Below, piece after piece: positions 47,536 through 58,383 of a stretch of DNA of 64,000 nt. Origin of the DNA: Psychrobacter sp. JCM 18903 (GTDB taxonomy: Bacteria > Pseudomonadota > Gammaproteobacteria > Pseudomonadales > Moraxellaceae); assembly GCF_000586475.1 (NCBI RefSeq), contig NZ_BAWJ01000001.1, positions 186,001 to 250,000 on the forward strand, read 5' to 3'. Every line of letters starts with the position of its first letter. The first letter of the stretch is position 1. The notes beneath the pieces were generated by a model, which worked only from the letters and a program-made list of their open reading frames with translations, searched no databases and was not told the DNA's origin. Made by a program: the position numbers and the translations under genes.

Positions 47536-49266
47536 ATGAATAGTGATCCAAATAACAAAACCGCCGTCATCGGCTTCCTTGGCACTACCTTAGACAATGG
47601 CTTTAATGATAAGCGTTGGCAACGTTGGCGTCCAACCGTCAGTTTGGGTTTGCATGACGAGCTACTGGTCGATGAGCTGCATATCTTGTATAGCAAGCGC
47701 GATAAGCGACTGTTTAAAATTATTAAAGATGACGTGGCACAAGTTAGTCCAAACACTACCGTGATTGGTCATCATGTGGCATTGATTAGTCCGTGGGATT
47801 TTGCCGATGTTTATGCTGAGCTATATGACTTTGCCGCAGGGTTTGATTTTCAGGACAGTACCGATTACTTACTGCATCTGACCACGGGTACACACGTGGC
47901 GCAGATTTGCTGGTTTTTGTTGGTAGAAGCAGGATTTATTCCAGCAGATTTGATTCAGACTTCTCCTTGCCCAAGACCTGACCAAGCTGATCCGAAAGGT
48001 CGCTATCAAGTAATCGATCTAGACGTCTCGCGCTATGATGGATTACGTGAACGCTTTGAAGCAGAAAAACAGCAACATTGGCAAACCTTGCAAGCCAATC
48101 TAGTCACCCAAAATGCCGCTTATCAAAAGCTCATCTCCGATATTGAAAAGGTGGCAACGCGATCAACCGCACCCATATTATTGATGGGCGCAACAGGGGC
48201 GGGCAAGTCTCAATTGGCAGGCCAAATCTACGCGCTCAAAAAAGCCAAAGCTAACAGCACGCAAGGCAAAAACACGCTTGAAAAATTTGTTGAGGTAAAC
48301 TGCGCCACGCTGCGTGGTGACACCGCCATGAGTGTATTATTCGGTCATGTCAAAGGTGCCTTTACGGGCGCTGCGACGAGTCGAGATGGGCTGCTAAAAT
48401 CAGCTGATGGTGGTTTGTTATTCTTAGATGAAATTGGTGAGCTTGGGCTTGATGAGCAAGCGATGCTATTGACCGCACTGGAGGAGCAGCGCTTTTATCC
48501 GCTTGGTAGTGATACACCGATTAGCGTGTCGTTTCAGCTAATGGCAGGCACTAATAAAGATTTGCGGCAAGCGGTCGCTAATGGTGAGTTTCGAGCGGAT
48601 TTATTTGCGCGTCTTAATACATGGACGTTCTTTTTGCCATCACTCAAAGATAGGTTGGAAGATTTACCTGCCAATATCGATTACGAGCTGGCGCGCTTGG
48701 GTAGCGAGCAACAGCAGCAATATCGATTTACGCCAGAAGCAAGACAGCTGTATGAAGCTTTTGCGATGAGTGCGAATGCGACATGGCAGGGGAACTTTCG
48801 TGATTTGACTGCCAGTATGATTCGCCTAACCACGCTGGCTGAAAGTAAAGTGATTCGCAATGATGACGTACAAGCGGAGATTGAACGCTTAACACATCTT
48901 TGGGAATTGCCTGACAGCTTGAATGGCTCGAATAGATTGAGTAATGATAATAAAGGCAATAACGCAAATAAAAATAGCCTAAGTAATAACAGTCCAGATG
49001 CTACTTTAAATAGCGAAACTATCGAGCAGGGTAGCCATAACATCTTACGCCAATATCTCGATGAAGACATGCTAACAACTATTGATCCATTTGATGTAGT
49101 GCAACTGGCGTATGTGATTGAGGTTTGTATCAATCATAAAAACCAAGCGGCGGCGGGGCGCTATCTGTATGCCAACTCACGCGATAAGCTAAAAAGCCCT
49201 AATGATAGCGATAGATTGCGTAAGTATCTAATGAAGTTTGGGCTGAGGTTTGATGGGTTAAAATGA
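47536..49266 (+). CDS. rtcR: Sigma-54-dependent regulator of the rtc operon, RtcR
   Basis: Activates rtcBA from the sigma-54 promoter in response to RNA damage. The N-terminal ~190 residues are the CARF-like sensor domain of RtcR (AVIGFLGTTLDNGF, LISPWDFADVYAELYDFAAGF, LLHLTTGTHVAQICWFLLVEA). The AAA+ core has Walker A MGATGAGKS, the sigma-54-contacting loop VKGAFTGAATSRDG, Walker B GLLFLDEIGELG and the GNFRDLTASMIR end. An Asn/Ser-rich linker of about 40 residues precedes the C-terminal helix-turn-helix region. The ATG at 47536 is preferred over the GTG at 47521; neither has a clear ribosome-binding site. About 576 residues. Frame intact. Confidence 0.94.
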   Translation: MNSDPNNKTAVIGFLGTTLDNGFNDKRWQRWRPTVSLGLHDELLVDELHILYSKRDKRLFKIIKDDVAQVSPNTTVIGHHVALISPWDFADVYAELYDFAAGFDFQDSTDYLLHLTTGTHVAQICWFLLVEAGFIPADLIQTSPCPRPDQADPKGRYQVIDLDVSRYDGLRERFEAEKQQHWQTLQANLVTQNAAYQKLISDIEKVATRSTAPILLMGATGAGKSQLAGQIYALKKAKANSTQGKNTLEKFVEVNCATLRGDTAMSVLFGHVKGAFTGAATSRDGLLKSADGGLLFLDEIGELGLDEQAMLLTALEEQRFYPLGSDTPISVSFQLMAGTNKDLRQAVANGEFRADLFARLNTWTFFLPSLKDRLEDLPANIDYELARLGSEQQQQYRFTPEARQLYEAFAMSANATWQGNFRDLTASMIRLTTLAESKVIRNDDVQAEIERLTHLWELPDSLNGSNRLSNDNKGNNANKNSLSNNSPDATLNSETIEQGSHNILRQYLDEDMLTTIDPFDVVQLAYVIEVCINHKNQAAAGRYLYANSRDKLKSPNDSDRLRKYLMKFGLRFDGLK

Positions 49267-49338
49267 AGCATTTTTCATAAAATAAAACCCATCAATTAAG
49301 CAAGATGCTCGTACTATAGATTTATGGTCTATTGTCTT

Positions 49339-50165
49339 TTAAACGCCCGAACCAATCCGCTCCGCCAACGCCTGTAATTTCGGCACTATCATCGCAGCAT
49401 ACTCATCCGCTTCCCAATTAGCGCTTGGCACACTGGCATTGAGCGAATACGTATATTGCCCAGTCGCGACATCATATACCCCAACCGCGACTGCCAGTAT
49501 GTCGTTAGAAAATTCACCATCTGATATCGTATAGCCGTATTTTTCATAATGCTCTGCCGCGCTGGCTAGGGCGGTTTGTGCATGGTCATAATCCTCGGTA
49601 GATAACTGTTCTTGTAGATTTTTAATGATGACAGCCTGTCTCGCTTGCGTACTTGTCGCATAAAAAGCACGTCCGATGGCAGTGCGTGCCACAGGGACGG
49701 CTGAGCCAACCTGTAAATTGACCGATAGGCGAGCAGGGCTACGACAACAAGCGTGATAGCGCATCTCTCCTTCGACTTCGGTTGCCACATTCACCGATAC
49801 TTCGTTTTCGCTAGCGAACTGCCGCAGTAATGGCTCAGCCGCTGCGATCATATCGTGACGACTCCATGCGGTCGCACTCAGACGTACAGCACTACTGCCC
49901 AATTGATATTGTCCGTGCTCAGTGAGACGTAAAAACCAAGCGTGGTTAGGGTATGGATAAGGCGAGTGATGGTCGCTTTTGGCAGATCTGTCATCTGACA
50001 CAATTGCTGATGGGTGAGCCTATTATCATGTTCAAATGCTGCGAGTAAAGACAGCCCGCGACCCAGTGCCGTAACGAACTGTCGATCATTCTCTTCCTTG
50101 CTTTGTTCAAGCATAGTCGTCATGCGATTCAATAGTGGTATGGCTACTGATACATTTTTTGTCAT
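49339..50165 (-). CDS. IclR-family transcriptional regulator (next to gcdH), frame broken once
   Basis: Helix-turn-helix repressor or activator with an effector domain. The N-terminal half reads RQFVTALGRGLSLLAAFEHDNRLTHQQLCQMTDLPKATITRLIHTLTTLGF, the typical IclR winged helix. One T lost near 49934 breaks the join to LRLTEHGQYQLGSSAVRLSATAW and the C-terminal ligand domain (VGSAVPVARTAIGRAF, YAAMIVPKLQALAERI). The corrected length is 275 residues from the ATG at 50165. It is divergent from gcdH with a palindromic operator candidate between, so it probably controls glutarate breakdown. Confidence 0.88.
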
Positions 50166-50232
50166 TTTATACTCATCTTTTTTGGATAAAGGTTTACAGC
50201 GCGGCAAAAGTTTGTTTAAATGGTTTTAAATT

Positions 50233-50260
50233 ATGAAACTAAGTTTCGCATAGCGGAATA
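50233..50260. promoter_or_regulatory. Candidate IclR-type operator between the regulator and gcdH
   Basis: Two overlapping palindromes lie here: GAAAC-TAA-GTTTC (50235-50247) and GTTTCGCATAGCGGAAT (50243-50259). The second resembles the TTYCGC-AT-x-GCGRAA type of site bound by many IclR regulators. It lies about 80 bp ahead of gcdH and 70 bp ahead of the divergent regulator. Confidence 0.55.
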
Positions 50261-50341
50261 ACGAAGTCAATGACTTGTTAGACCAAATGATGCATCACTC
50301 ACTATTCATCAGTCAGGATGACTGATACCAAGGAGCTCCAC

Positions 50342-51524
50342 ATGGCAACATCTACTAGCCCACGCTTTGATTGGAAGATCCTTTTTTACTACGTGACCAG
50401 CTTACTGAAGAAGAGCGCATGGTCACCGACAGCGCCCATCAGTTTTTTCAAAAAGAGCTGATGCCGGGTATCGTTGAAGCCAATCGCAATGAGAATTTTG
50501 ACCGTAATATCATGCGTCAAATGGGTGAAATGGGTCTGCTTGGTGTCACGATTGAGGGCTATGGTTGTGCAGGTCTATCAAGTGTCGCTTATGGTCTGAT
50601 TGCTAAGGAAGTGGAAGCAGTTGATTCGGGCTACCGTTCAGCGATGAGTGTTCAGTCAAGCTTAGTGATGCATCCTATTTGGGCGTACGGTACTGAAGAG
50701 CAGAGAGAGCGTTATTTGCCTAAGCTGGCCTCGGGTGAGTATGTTGGCTGTTTCGGTCTGACTGAGCCAGACTCTGGGTCAGATCCTTCATCGATGTCTA
50801 CTCGTGCGCGCGCTGTGGATGGCGGTTATGAGTTGACGGGCAATAAGATGTGGATCACCAACAGTCCTATCGCTGACGTGTTTGTCGTTTGGGCAAAAGA
50901 TGATGCCGGCGAGATTCGTGGTTTTGTTTTAGACAAAGGCATGAAGGTTTATCAGCACCAAAAATCGAAGGCAAGTTCTCACTACGTGCATCAGTCACGG
51001 GTGAGATTGTGATGGATAAAGTATTCGTTCCTGAAGCCAATGCTTTTCCAGATATTCGAGGTCTAAAAGGACCGTTTGGCTGCTTAAATAAAGCCCGTTA
51101 CGGTATCGCATGGGGCGCGATGGGGGCAGCTGAGTTCTGCTGGAAAGCAGCACGTCAATATACGCTAGACCGTAAGCAGTTTGGTCGTCCGCTCGCGGCA
51201 ACGCAGCTGGTACAGTTGAAGCTTGCTAATATGCAGACTGAAATCACGCTAGGTCTACAAGCTGCGCTACGAGTGGGTCGTTTGATGGATGAAGACAACG
51301 CTGCGCCTGAAATGATTTCACTTATTAAGCGTAACAACTGCGGTAAAGCACTGGATGTTGCACGTATTTCGCGTGACATGCATGGCGGTAACGGTATCTC
51401 TGATGAATTCCACATTATCCGTCATGTGATGAACTTAGAGGCAGTTAACACTTATGAAGGGACTCATGATATTCATGCGCTCATCTTAGGTCGTGCGCAG
51501 ACTGGGATTCAAGCGTTCTTTTAA
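50342..51524 (+). CDS. gcdH: Glutaryl-CoA dehydrogenase, frame broken twice
   Basis: FAD enzyme that oxidises and decarboxylates glutaryl-CoA to crotonyl-CoA. From the ATG at 50342 the frame reads [11 protein letters not shown]; restoring a G near 50373 continues [16 protein letters not shown], and a second G near 50946 gives [33 protein letters not shown]. The corrected length is 394 residues, normal. Motifs: [71 protein letters not shown], and the catalytic Glu in [20 protein letters not shown]. The following CoA-transferase gene makes its substrate. Confidence 0.94.
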
Positions 51525-51701
51525 GTACTTTTAGCTCATACAACTGTATTCTATGACGTACGTTGCTGCTTGGCTTCTTGTTAAAAGAGCATTAGCAATA
51601 GCGTACGTTCTTCATTTGTTCTTCATGATTTAACTACTGAAAAATTACATCCTGAAGAACAATTTTTTTGTCAAAAATACGCGACACAATAAGGGATTAT
51701 T

Positions 51702-52901
51702 ATGACGGATATGGCGAAAGGCGCATTGCATGGTATCAAGGTACTCGACTTATCGAGAGTATTGGCAGGTCCTTCTTGCACCCAAGTACTTGCAGATTTG
51801 GGCGCTGAAGTCATCAAGGTTGAGCGTCCGCATATTGGTGATGAAACGCGCCATTGGGCGCCGCCAACATTCAGCGATGATACCTCTGCTTACTACGCTA
51901 CCATCAATCGTAATAAAAAATCCCTCACTGTCGATATCACCACTGATGCAGGGCAGACCATCATCAAGCAACTCATTGCTGATAGCGATATTGTCGTTGA
52001 GAACTTTAAGGTTGGTGGTCTTAAGAAGTACGGTTTAGATTACAACAGTCTAAAGCAAGATAATCCGCGCCTGATTTATGCCTCATTGACGGGTTTTGGT
52101 CAGACAGGACCCGATGCCGAGCGTCCCGGTTACGACTATATTATTCAAGGTCTATCAGGCTTGATGAGTATCACGGGTCCAAGTGATGGTGAACCGCATA
52201 AGGTTGGCGTCGCAGTGGTCGATTTGTTTGCAGGATTGCAGCTGACGATTGGTATTCAAGCGGCTTTGATTGCTCGTGAGACTACTGGGTTAGGGCAACA
52301 GGTAGACGTTGCACTTTTAGATAGTGCGCTTGCCATGCTGGCTAATGTTGGTATGAATCATTTGGCATCAGGTCAAATCCCGCCCAGACTGGGCAATCAG
52401 CATCCTAATATCGTGCCTTATCAAGTGTTTGCAGGTCAGGGTGAGCAGCACTTTATATTAGCCTGTGGGAATGACATTCAGTTTGCCAAACTTTGTGATG
52501 TGCTTGCAGTTGATTGGCATACCGATGAGCACTTTAGGACCAATCCACAACGCGTTGCCAATCGCGAGCTACTGTGCGCTGAGCTGAGTAAGAAATTTGT
52601 CGAGCAACCACGTACTTATTGGTTAGAGGTGTTGGATCAAGCAGGTATCCCATGCGGAGCGATTCATAACATCGCTGAAGCATTGGCGATGCCGCAAGCG
52701 TTAGCACGTGAGATGGTAATTGATTTTGCCAAACAAGGCAGTCTGGTAAGAGCACTTGGTAGTCCAATCAAACTATCTGCATCACCCGTCACTTATCGGT
52801 CACCGCCACCGAAGTTGAGCGAGCATACCGATAGTACGCTTGCTGATTTGGGCTACGACAGCGAGATGATCGCTAAGCTAAAAGCCGATGGGATTGTTTA
52901 A
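51702..52901 (+). CDS. CaiB/BaiF-type CoA-transferase, probable glutarate CoA-transferase
   Basis: Family III CoA-transferase, 399 residues. Family motifs: the start LHGIKVLDLSRVLAGPSCTQVLADLGAEVIKVERP, the RNKKSLTVDI strand, YASLTGFGQTGPDAERPGYDYIIQG and the catalytic Asp in KVGVAVVDLFAGLQLTIGIQAAL (about residue 173). Placed 180 bp after gcdH in the same direction, it most probably transfers CoA from succinyl-CoA to glutarate, as in mammalian SUGCT and related bacterial enzymes. The substrate is inferred from context only. Frame intact. Confidence 0.88.
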   Translation: MTDMAKGALHGIKVLDLSRVLAGPSCTQVLADLGAEVIKVERPHIGDETRHWAPPTFSDDTSAYYATINRNKKSLTVDITTDAGQTIIKQLIADSDIVVENFKVGGLKKYGLDYNSLKQDNPRLIYASLTGFGQTGPDAERPGYDYIIQGLSGLMSITGPSDGEPHKVGVAVVDLFAGLQLTIGIQAALIARETTGLGQQVDVALLDSALAMLANVGMNHLASGQIPPRLGNQHPNIVPYQVFAGQGEQHFILACGNDIQFAKLCDVLAVDWHTDEHFRTNPQRVANRELLCAELSKKFVEQPRTYWLEVLDQAGIPCGAIHNIAEALAMPQALAREMVIDFAKQGSLVRALGSPIKLSASPVTYRSPPPKLSEHTDSTLADLGYDSEMIAKLKADGIV

Positions 52902-53018
52902 AATAGTGTCGGCAGCCTTATATTTACAGTGATAGAAACTAAACACAAAAGCTAGGAAATGGAATTTCTTTAATAAAATAATCTAAAGTTGAGTAGTGTC
53001 AAACAAGGAATGTTGAGC

Positions 53019-54068
53019 ATGAAAATATATAGCCATGAAAACCTGAGACTGCATAGACCGCTGCCATATTTTTCTTATGGAAAAATGCATGAGCCGTTAG
53101 AGATACCAGAGCGTATGGTTGAGTTCTTAAAAGCACCAGCAGCGTTAGGGTTAGAGGTGACGACCGCTACTGATGTCGGCATTGGGCCTATATTAGCGGT
53201 TCACGATTTTGGTTACGTTGAGTTTCTCAAACATGGCTATGATGACTGGATAGCAGTCGAGGAAGACTTGGGCGCGCAGGTACAGACGGGGATTTTTTTG
53301 CCGTATGACAATCCCGGTATCGGTATCATGGCAAAAGCAGCAAAGTATCAAGCTGATGATAGCGCGCCTATCAGCGAGCATTCTTGGACATCTATCTATT
53401 GGTCGGCACAGACTGCACTCAACGCGGCTGAAGCATTGCTGAACGATGATTTATCAGATACCGAGCGTGCCGAAAGTCATATACAGCTTTGCTTCTCACG
53501 ACCGCCTGGTCATCATGCTCGCAAAAGCGCCGCTGGCGGATTTTGCTATCTAAATAACGCCGCCATCATCGCTGAGCATCTGCGGCAAAAATACGAAAAA
53601 ATCGCCATCATAGACACCGACATGCATCACGGACAGGGTATCCAAGAGATATTTTATGATCGCAGCGATGTGCTTTATACCTCGGTTCACGGTGACCCCG
53701 TTAACTTTTATCCCGCAGTGACAGGGCATGCGTTTGAAAGGGGCACAGGCGTGGGTGAAGGCTATAACGTTAACTTTCCAATGCCGCACGGTGCCGATGA
53801 AGCTGGGTTTTTTGAGTATGTTGATAAATCTATCGAAGCGATGACGCTATTTGACCCTGATGTCATCGTTCATGTCTTAGGATTCGATGTTTATGAAAAT
53901 GACCCAGAAGCAAGATGTGCCGTGAGTACGCAAGGGTTTAATGTACTAGGACAAAAGATGAAAGCGCTAAATAAACCACTGATTGTTTTAGTCGAGGGCG
54001 GTTATTACTTGCAAAAGCTCAATGACAATTTGCAAGCATTTTTATCAGGGCTTATTTCAGAAGATTAA
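53019..54068 (+). CDS. Histone-deacetylase-family protein, probable acetylpolyamine amidohydrolase
   Basis: Zinc hydrolase of the arginase/deacetylase fold, 349 residues from the ATG at 53019 (AAGGAATG upstream). Active-site motifs: FSRPPGHHARKSAAGGFCYLNNAAI (two catalytic His), AIIDTDMHHGQGIQEIFY (metal Asp/His), LYTSVHGDP, and HVLGFDVYENDPEA (second metal Asp), ending IVLVEGGYYLQKLNDNL. The N-terminal HRPLPYFSYGKMHEPLEIPERMVEFL layout fits acetylpolyamine amidohydrolases, which remove acetyl groups from acetylated putrescine and cadaverine. The polyamine-degradation neighbours support this. Frame intact. Confidence 0.86.
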   Translation: MKIYSHENLRLHRPLPYFSYGKMHEPLEIPERMVEFLKAPAALGLEVTTATDVGIGPILAVHDFGYVEFLKHGYDDWIAVEEDLGAQVQTGIFLPYDNPGIGIMAKAAKYQADDSAPISEHSWTSIYWSAQTALNAAEALLNDDLSDTERAESHIQLCFSRPPGHHARKSAAGGFCYLNNAAIIAEHLRQKYEKIAIIDTDMHHGQGIQEIFYDRSDVLYTSVHGDPVNFYPAVTGHAFERGTGVGEGYNVNFPMPHGADEAGFFEYVDKSIEAMTLFDPDVIVHVLGFDVYENDPEARCAVSTQGFNVLGQKMKALNKPLIVLVEGGYYLQKLNDNLQAFLSGLISED

Positions 54069-54130
54069 CAGTTATCACCAAAATAACTGAAAGAGTTTGA
54101 AGTAAGCAAGAAACTAGCAGCGTTTTAACT

Positions 54131-54894
54131 TTATTTATTATCGATAAAACCCAAACGCTGCTCAATTTGCTGCGCCAATTTAATCAATACCGCGCTGACC
54201 TCAGCACGCTTGGACTCATATTCGCCTTGCAAAAAGCTAACCGCCATACCCGCAACGGCATTGCCTGATGCATTGCGAATATAAGTACCCAAACAATACA
54301 TCCCTTCGCGCAGTTGCCCATCATCGAGTGAGATGCGACTGTTTTGAATGGCGGTCAACTCGGTGGACAAATCGCTAAAGTTATCAACACCGTGTTGGGT
54401 AATAGGTGCGGGGAAACCGGTAGCATAGATAGATTTTATACTGTCCATAGAAAAGGTTGAGAGCATGGCTTTGCCCGTGGCAGAGAATACCGCTGGTACG
54501 CGAACGCCAGCGCGAAAGGTAAAGCCAAGCGGGCAGGCGCTTCATGACAGGCTAAAAACACCACTTCACCTAAATCAAGCTTAGATAAAGTAACTGTATG
54601 TTGAAGAAGAATCGGATACTGGACAATGAGGTCTTTAAATAACTGGATGACGCCTTGCTGCTGCTCATACTTACCCGCCCAATACATCAAATAAGAGCCT
54701 AAATGAAAGCGGCTATCGCTGTCTTTATAGATGACATGCTTGGTCAAAAGACTTTGCAAAATATTGTGGGTTGAGCTACGTGGTAGATTGAGCTCTTTAG
54801 CAATATGAGCTGCGGTTAAAGGCTGTGAGCTATCAGTAATTAAATCTAAAATCTGAAAGGTTTTGTCCAAGGCAGGAACGGCAGTTGAGCTCAT
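54131..54894 (-). CDS. IclR-family transcriptional regulator (next to gabD), frame broken once
   Basis: The winged-helix part (VPALDKTFQILDLITDSSQPLTAAHIAKELNLPRSSTHNILQSLLTKHVIYKDSDSRFHLGSYLMYWAGKYE) is followed by the effector domain. One base lost near 54538 shifts the frame; restoring it reads PLGFTFRAGVRVPAVFSATGKAMLSTF, the conserved ATGKA-type IclR segment. It ends SAVLIKLAQQIEQRLGFIDNK. The corrected length is 254 residues. It is divergent from gabD, with an 18-bp palindrome between, so it probably controls the gabD-gabT genes. Confidence 0.88.
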
Positions 54895-55024
54895 AAGGAA
54901 CCTATAAAAGTCAGTAAAATTGGGAAAATATAAAAATAACGCGATAAATCATCATTAAAATGAGAATAGGGGTTGCAAATGGCTGGCTATCATTCTTATA
55001 ATGATGTCTCATATATAGAATAGA

Positions 55025-55042
55025 TGTTCAGTATATTGAACA
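55025..55042. promoter_or_regulatory. Candidate IclR-type operator upstream of gabD
   Basis: TGTTCA-GTATAT-TGAACA is an 18-bp inverted repeat with perfect 6-bp arms, placed about 115 bp before the gabD start and 130 bp before the divergent IclR gene. The GTTCA...TGAAC arms and size fit IclR-family sites. Confidence 0.6.
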
Positions 55043-55156
55043 CTTAACAAGTTATCAATAATTATTTAAATCATAACCTTCTATTTATTGTCATTCACTT
55101 ATCGCTATAAATCTGCGAATCCTATTTGCAAACCTCAATTGACAAGGAGCGTCACA

Positions 55157-56629
55157 ATGTCACAACTGTCACAGTCTACGCTACAGCTATCGAACCCAGA
55201 TCTACTTAAACAGCAGTGTTTCATCAAAGATGGCTGGCATGCCGCTAGTGATGACTCGACTATTGATGTGAGCAATCCTTTCAACGGCGATATTATCGGT
55301 ACGGTACCAACTAACGACCGACGATGTGAACGACGCGGTTACCGCCTCTCATGAAGCCCAAATCCTTTGGGCAGCCAAAACCCCAAAAGAGCGTGCTGAG
55401 CTACTACAAAAGTGGCAGATCTCATCGATGCCAATAAAGAAGACTTGGCTATCATTATGACCGCTGAGCAAGGCAAACCTCTAAACGAGTCGCGCGGTGA
55501 AGTGGGCTATGCCAATAGCTTTATCCGCTGGTTTGCCGAAGAAGGCAAGCGTGTTTATGGCGATGTTATCCCTGCCAATAGCGCGCAGCTACGTCATGTG
55601 GTACTCAAGCAGCCCGTTGGCGTTTGCGCAGCGATCACGCCTTGGAATTTCCCAGCAGCGATGATTACCCGTAAAGCCGCGCCAGCATTGGCAGCAGGCT
55701 GCACGATGATTATTAAGCCTGCGACTGAAACGCCATTTTCTGCATTAGCACTCGCTGCATTGGCTGAACAAGCAGGTATTCCAGCAGGCGTTATCCAAGT
55801 AGTGACGGGCAAATCCTCAACCATCGGCGATATCCTAACGGGCGATGCACGTATTCATAAGCTTTCATTCACAGGCTCTACCGAAGTCGGTCGTACCTTG
55901 ATGGCTCAATGTGCGACAACCATCAAAAAACTGTCATTAGAGCTGGGCGGTAATGCGCCATTTATCGTCTTTGATGACGCTGATCTGGAAAAAGCAGCTG
56001 AAGGCTTAATTGCTTCTAAATATCGTAACGCTGGTCAAACTTGTGTTTGTGCCAACCGTGTCTATGTGCAAGACAGCATTAAAGATGAATTCTTAGATGT
56101 GTTTGTGAAAAAAGTCGCTGAGCTAAATGTCGGTAACGGCATGGATGAAGGTGTGGATATTGGTCCTTTGATTAATCAAAAGGCGCTAGAAAAAGTGCAA
56201 GCGCTACTTAAAGATGCTTTAGACAAAGGCGCGACGCTTATCGCTGGCGGCAGCACCAATGACGCCTCAGAGCTTACTTACAATCCAACAGTCATTACCG
56301 ATATCAGTGCTGAGATGGATATCGCGCACGAAGAAATCTTTGGCCCTATTGCCACTATCTTTACGTTTAAAGATGAAGCAGACGTTATTCGTCAAGCCAA
56401 CGACACGATTTATGGCTTGGCTGCCTATTTCTACAGTGGCAATTATGCACGTTCATGGCGTGTCACTGAAGGTCTTGAATACGGCATTATTGGTCATAAT
56501 ACGGGTCTGATTTCTACTGAAGTCGCCCCATTTGGCGGTGTCAAGCAGTCTGGATTCGGCCGCGAAGGCTCAAAATACGGCATCGAAGAGTATGTCGTGA
56601 CCAAATACTGGTGTTCTGACGTCAGCTAA
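55157..56629 (+). CDS. gabD: Succinate-semialdehyde (or glutarate-semialdehyde) dehydrogenase, frame broken twice
   Basis: NAD(P)-dependent aldehyde dehydrogenase of the GabD/DavD group. The start ATG at 55157 has AAGGAGCG upstream. The frame breaks near 55308 (two bases lost, or one gained; repair gives VPxLTTDDVNDAVTAS) and near 55414 (one G lost; LLQKWADLIDAN). The corrected length is about 490 residues. Motifs: PVGVCAAITPWNFPAAMITRKAAPALAAGCT, FTGSTEVGRTLM, catalytic Glu in KLSLELGGNAPFIV, catalytic Cys in NAGQTCVCANRVYVQ, and the end GREGSKYGIEEYVVTKYWC. Paired with gabT it oxidises the semialdehyde from GABA or 5-aminovalerate. Confidence 0.93.
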
Positions 56630-56811
56630 CCGTTTAGCGACATACGCTCTCTTTTAAGGTTTTAATTGTCACACCGTATCGAACGGATTCAGCACCATGA
56701 ATCCCATCTATAGCTAGCAACTAATAACTGTTAACTATTAGATAAACCATTCCTCAAAACCGCCATTCAATCATTGGCACTTATGTTAAAAATAAAGAAA
56801 AGGATATTCCC

Positions 56812-58073
56812 ATGACGACTACCAATAAATCACTACTTGAGCGCCGTAAAGCTGTGTTACCAACAGGACTTGGCGTTGCCTATCCCATCTTTGCAGAAAA
56901 AGCAAAAAACTCAGAAGTTTGGGATGTTGAAGGCAATCGTTATATTGACTTCGTTGGTGGTATCTCAGTACTGAATACGGGACACAGCCATCCAAAAATC
57001 ACCCAGCGCGTGCATGAGCAACTTGACAAGTTTACCCATACTGCGGCGCAAATGATCAACTACGAATGCTATGTCGATCTTGCTGAAAAACTTTGTGAAA
57101 AAGCCCCTATCAGCGGTGAGAAAAAAGCCTTCTTTTTAACGACTGGTGCAGAAGCCGTCGAAAACTGTATCAAGATTGCTCGTGCGAAAACTGGTCGCCC
57201 AGGTATCATCTCTTTCGTTGGTGGTTGGCACGGTCGTACTTTAATGTGCATGAGTTTGACAGGTAAAGTGCTGCCGTACAAAAAGAATTTTGGTCCAATG
57301 CCAGGCCCTGTATTCCATGCGCTATTCCCAGCTGAAGAGTTGAATGTCACAGAAGCACAAGCGCTGCATAGCCTTGAGATGATTTTTCAAGCGGATATTG
57401 ATCCTAGCGAAGTGGCGGCGATGATTATCGAGCAGTACAAGGCGAGGGTGGTTTTCATCAAGTCACCCCATCATTTGCCAAATCTCTACGCGATATCTGT
57501 GACGAGCATGGCATTGTCTTAATTTTTGATGAAGTGCAGTGTGGTTTTGCCCGTACGGGTACGTTGTTTGCCACCGAGCAGTTGGGCGTTGAGCCTGACT
57601 TAATGACCAGTGCCAAGAGCTTGGCGGGTGGTTATCCTATCTCTGCCGTTATCGGTCGCGCTGATATCATGGATGCGCCGCAAGTCGGCGGTTTGGGCGG
57701 TACATACTCTGGTAATCCACTGGCTTGTGTGGCTGCACTCGCTGTCATGGAAGTCATCGAAGAGGAAAACCTACTTGAGCGCAGTATTGAGATTGGCGAC
57801 AAAATCGAAGCTTTCTTAAAGGGCTTAAACTTAAGCAGTATCGGTCATATTCGCCATAAAGGCGCGATGCTCGCGTTTGAATTAATCGATAGTGATGGCA
57901 AGCCTGATGTGGAAGCGACGACTAACCTAAAAGCAAAATCATTTGAGAAAGGTTTATTATTAGCGTCTTGCGGTATGTATGGCAATGCCATTCGCGTGAT
58001 GGTGCCATTGACGGTTGAAGATGAAGTGCTCCAAGAAGGTCTAGATATTATCAAAGGTATCCTAACTGCTTAA
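56812..58073 (+). CDS. gabT: 4-aminobutyrate (5-aminovalerate) aminotransferase, frame broken once
   Basis: Class III PLP aminotransferase that moves the amino group of GABA or 5-aminovalerate to 2-oxoglutarate. Restoring one C near 57434 turns the break into MIIEPVQGEGGFHQVTPSFAKSL and gives a 420-residue protein. Motifs: GGISVLNTGHSHPKI, FLTTGAEAVENCIKIARAKTGR, SFVGGWHGRTL, LIFDEVQCGFARTGTLFA, the PLP-lysine region TSAKSLAGGYPISAVIG, and GGTYSGNPLACVAAL. AAAAGGATA stands before the ATG at 56812. It follows gabD by 180 bp. Confidence 0.94.
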
Positions 58074-58096
58074 TAAGTATTCAGTATTTATTTATA

Positions 58097-58339
58097 GTGA
58101 AATACATCACTTTTAATCAAGCCTCGATCTTGGTTAGAAGGCTATTTTTAATAGCACAGCAAGATTGCCCATATGGCACTCGCTTTGAGTACATTTTTTA
58201 CAACGGCGCCTTGCAAGTCAAGACGCCGTTGCTGTTTGTACTATTTGAATATGAAACAAGTAGTGCCGAACAGCTTCGATCAAAAGGTATATATGATAAT
58301 TATGATGGGTACTATCCCACTAAACAAAAGATAGTGTGA
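58097..58339 (+). CDS. Doubtful small reading frame downstream of gabT
   Basis: An 80-codon frame begins 24 bp after gabT (MKYITFNQASILVRRLFLIAQQ...). It has no clear ribosome-binding site and no recognisable motif. It contains a hairpin, CAACGGCG (58201) pairing with CGCCGTTG (58224) around a 15-base loop, that might be a weak terminator for gabT. The region may be a simple intergenic stretch; coding status is uncertain. Confidence 0.25.
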   Translation: MKYITFNQASILVRRLFLIAQQDCPYGTRFEYIFYNGALQVKTPLLFVLFEYETSSAEQLRSKGIYDNYDGYYPTKQKIV

Positions 58340-58383
58340 CCGTCAAGGGTTAACACGGATGATACACAGACAAGGAGCAGGTT

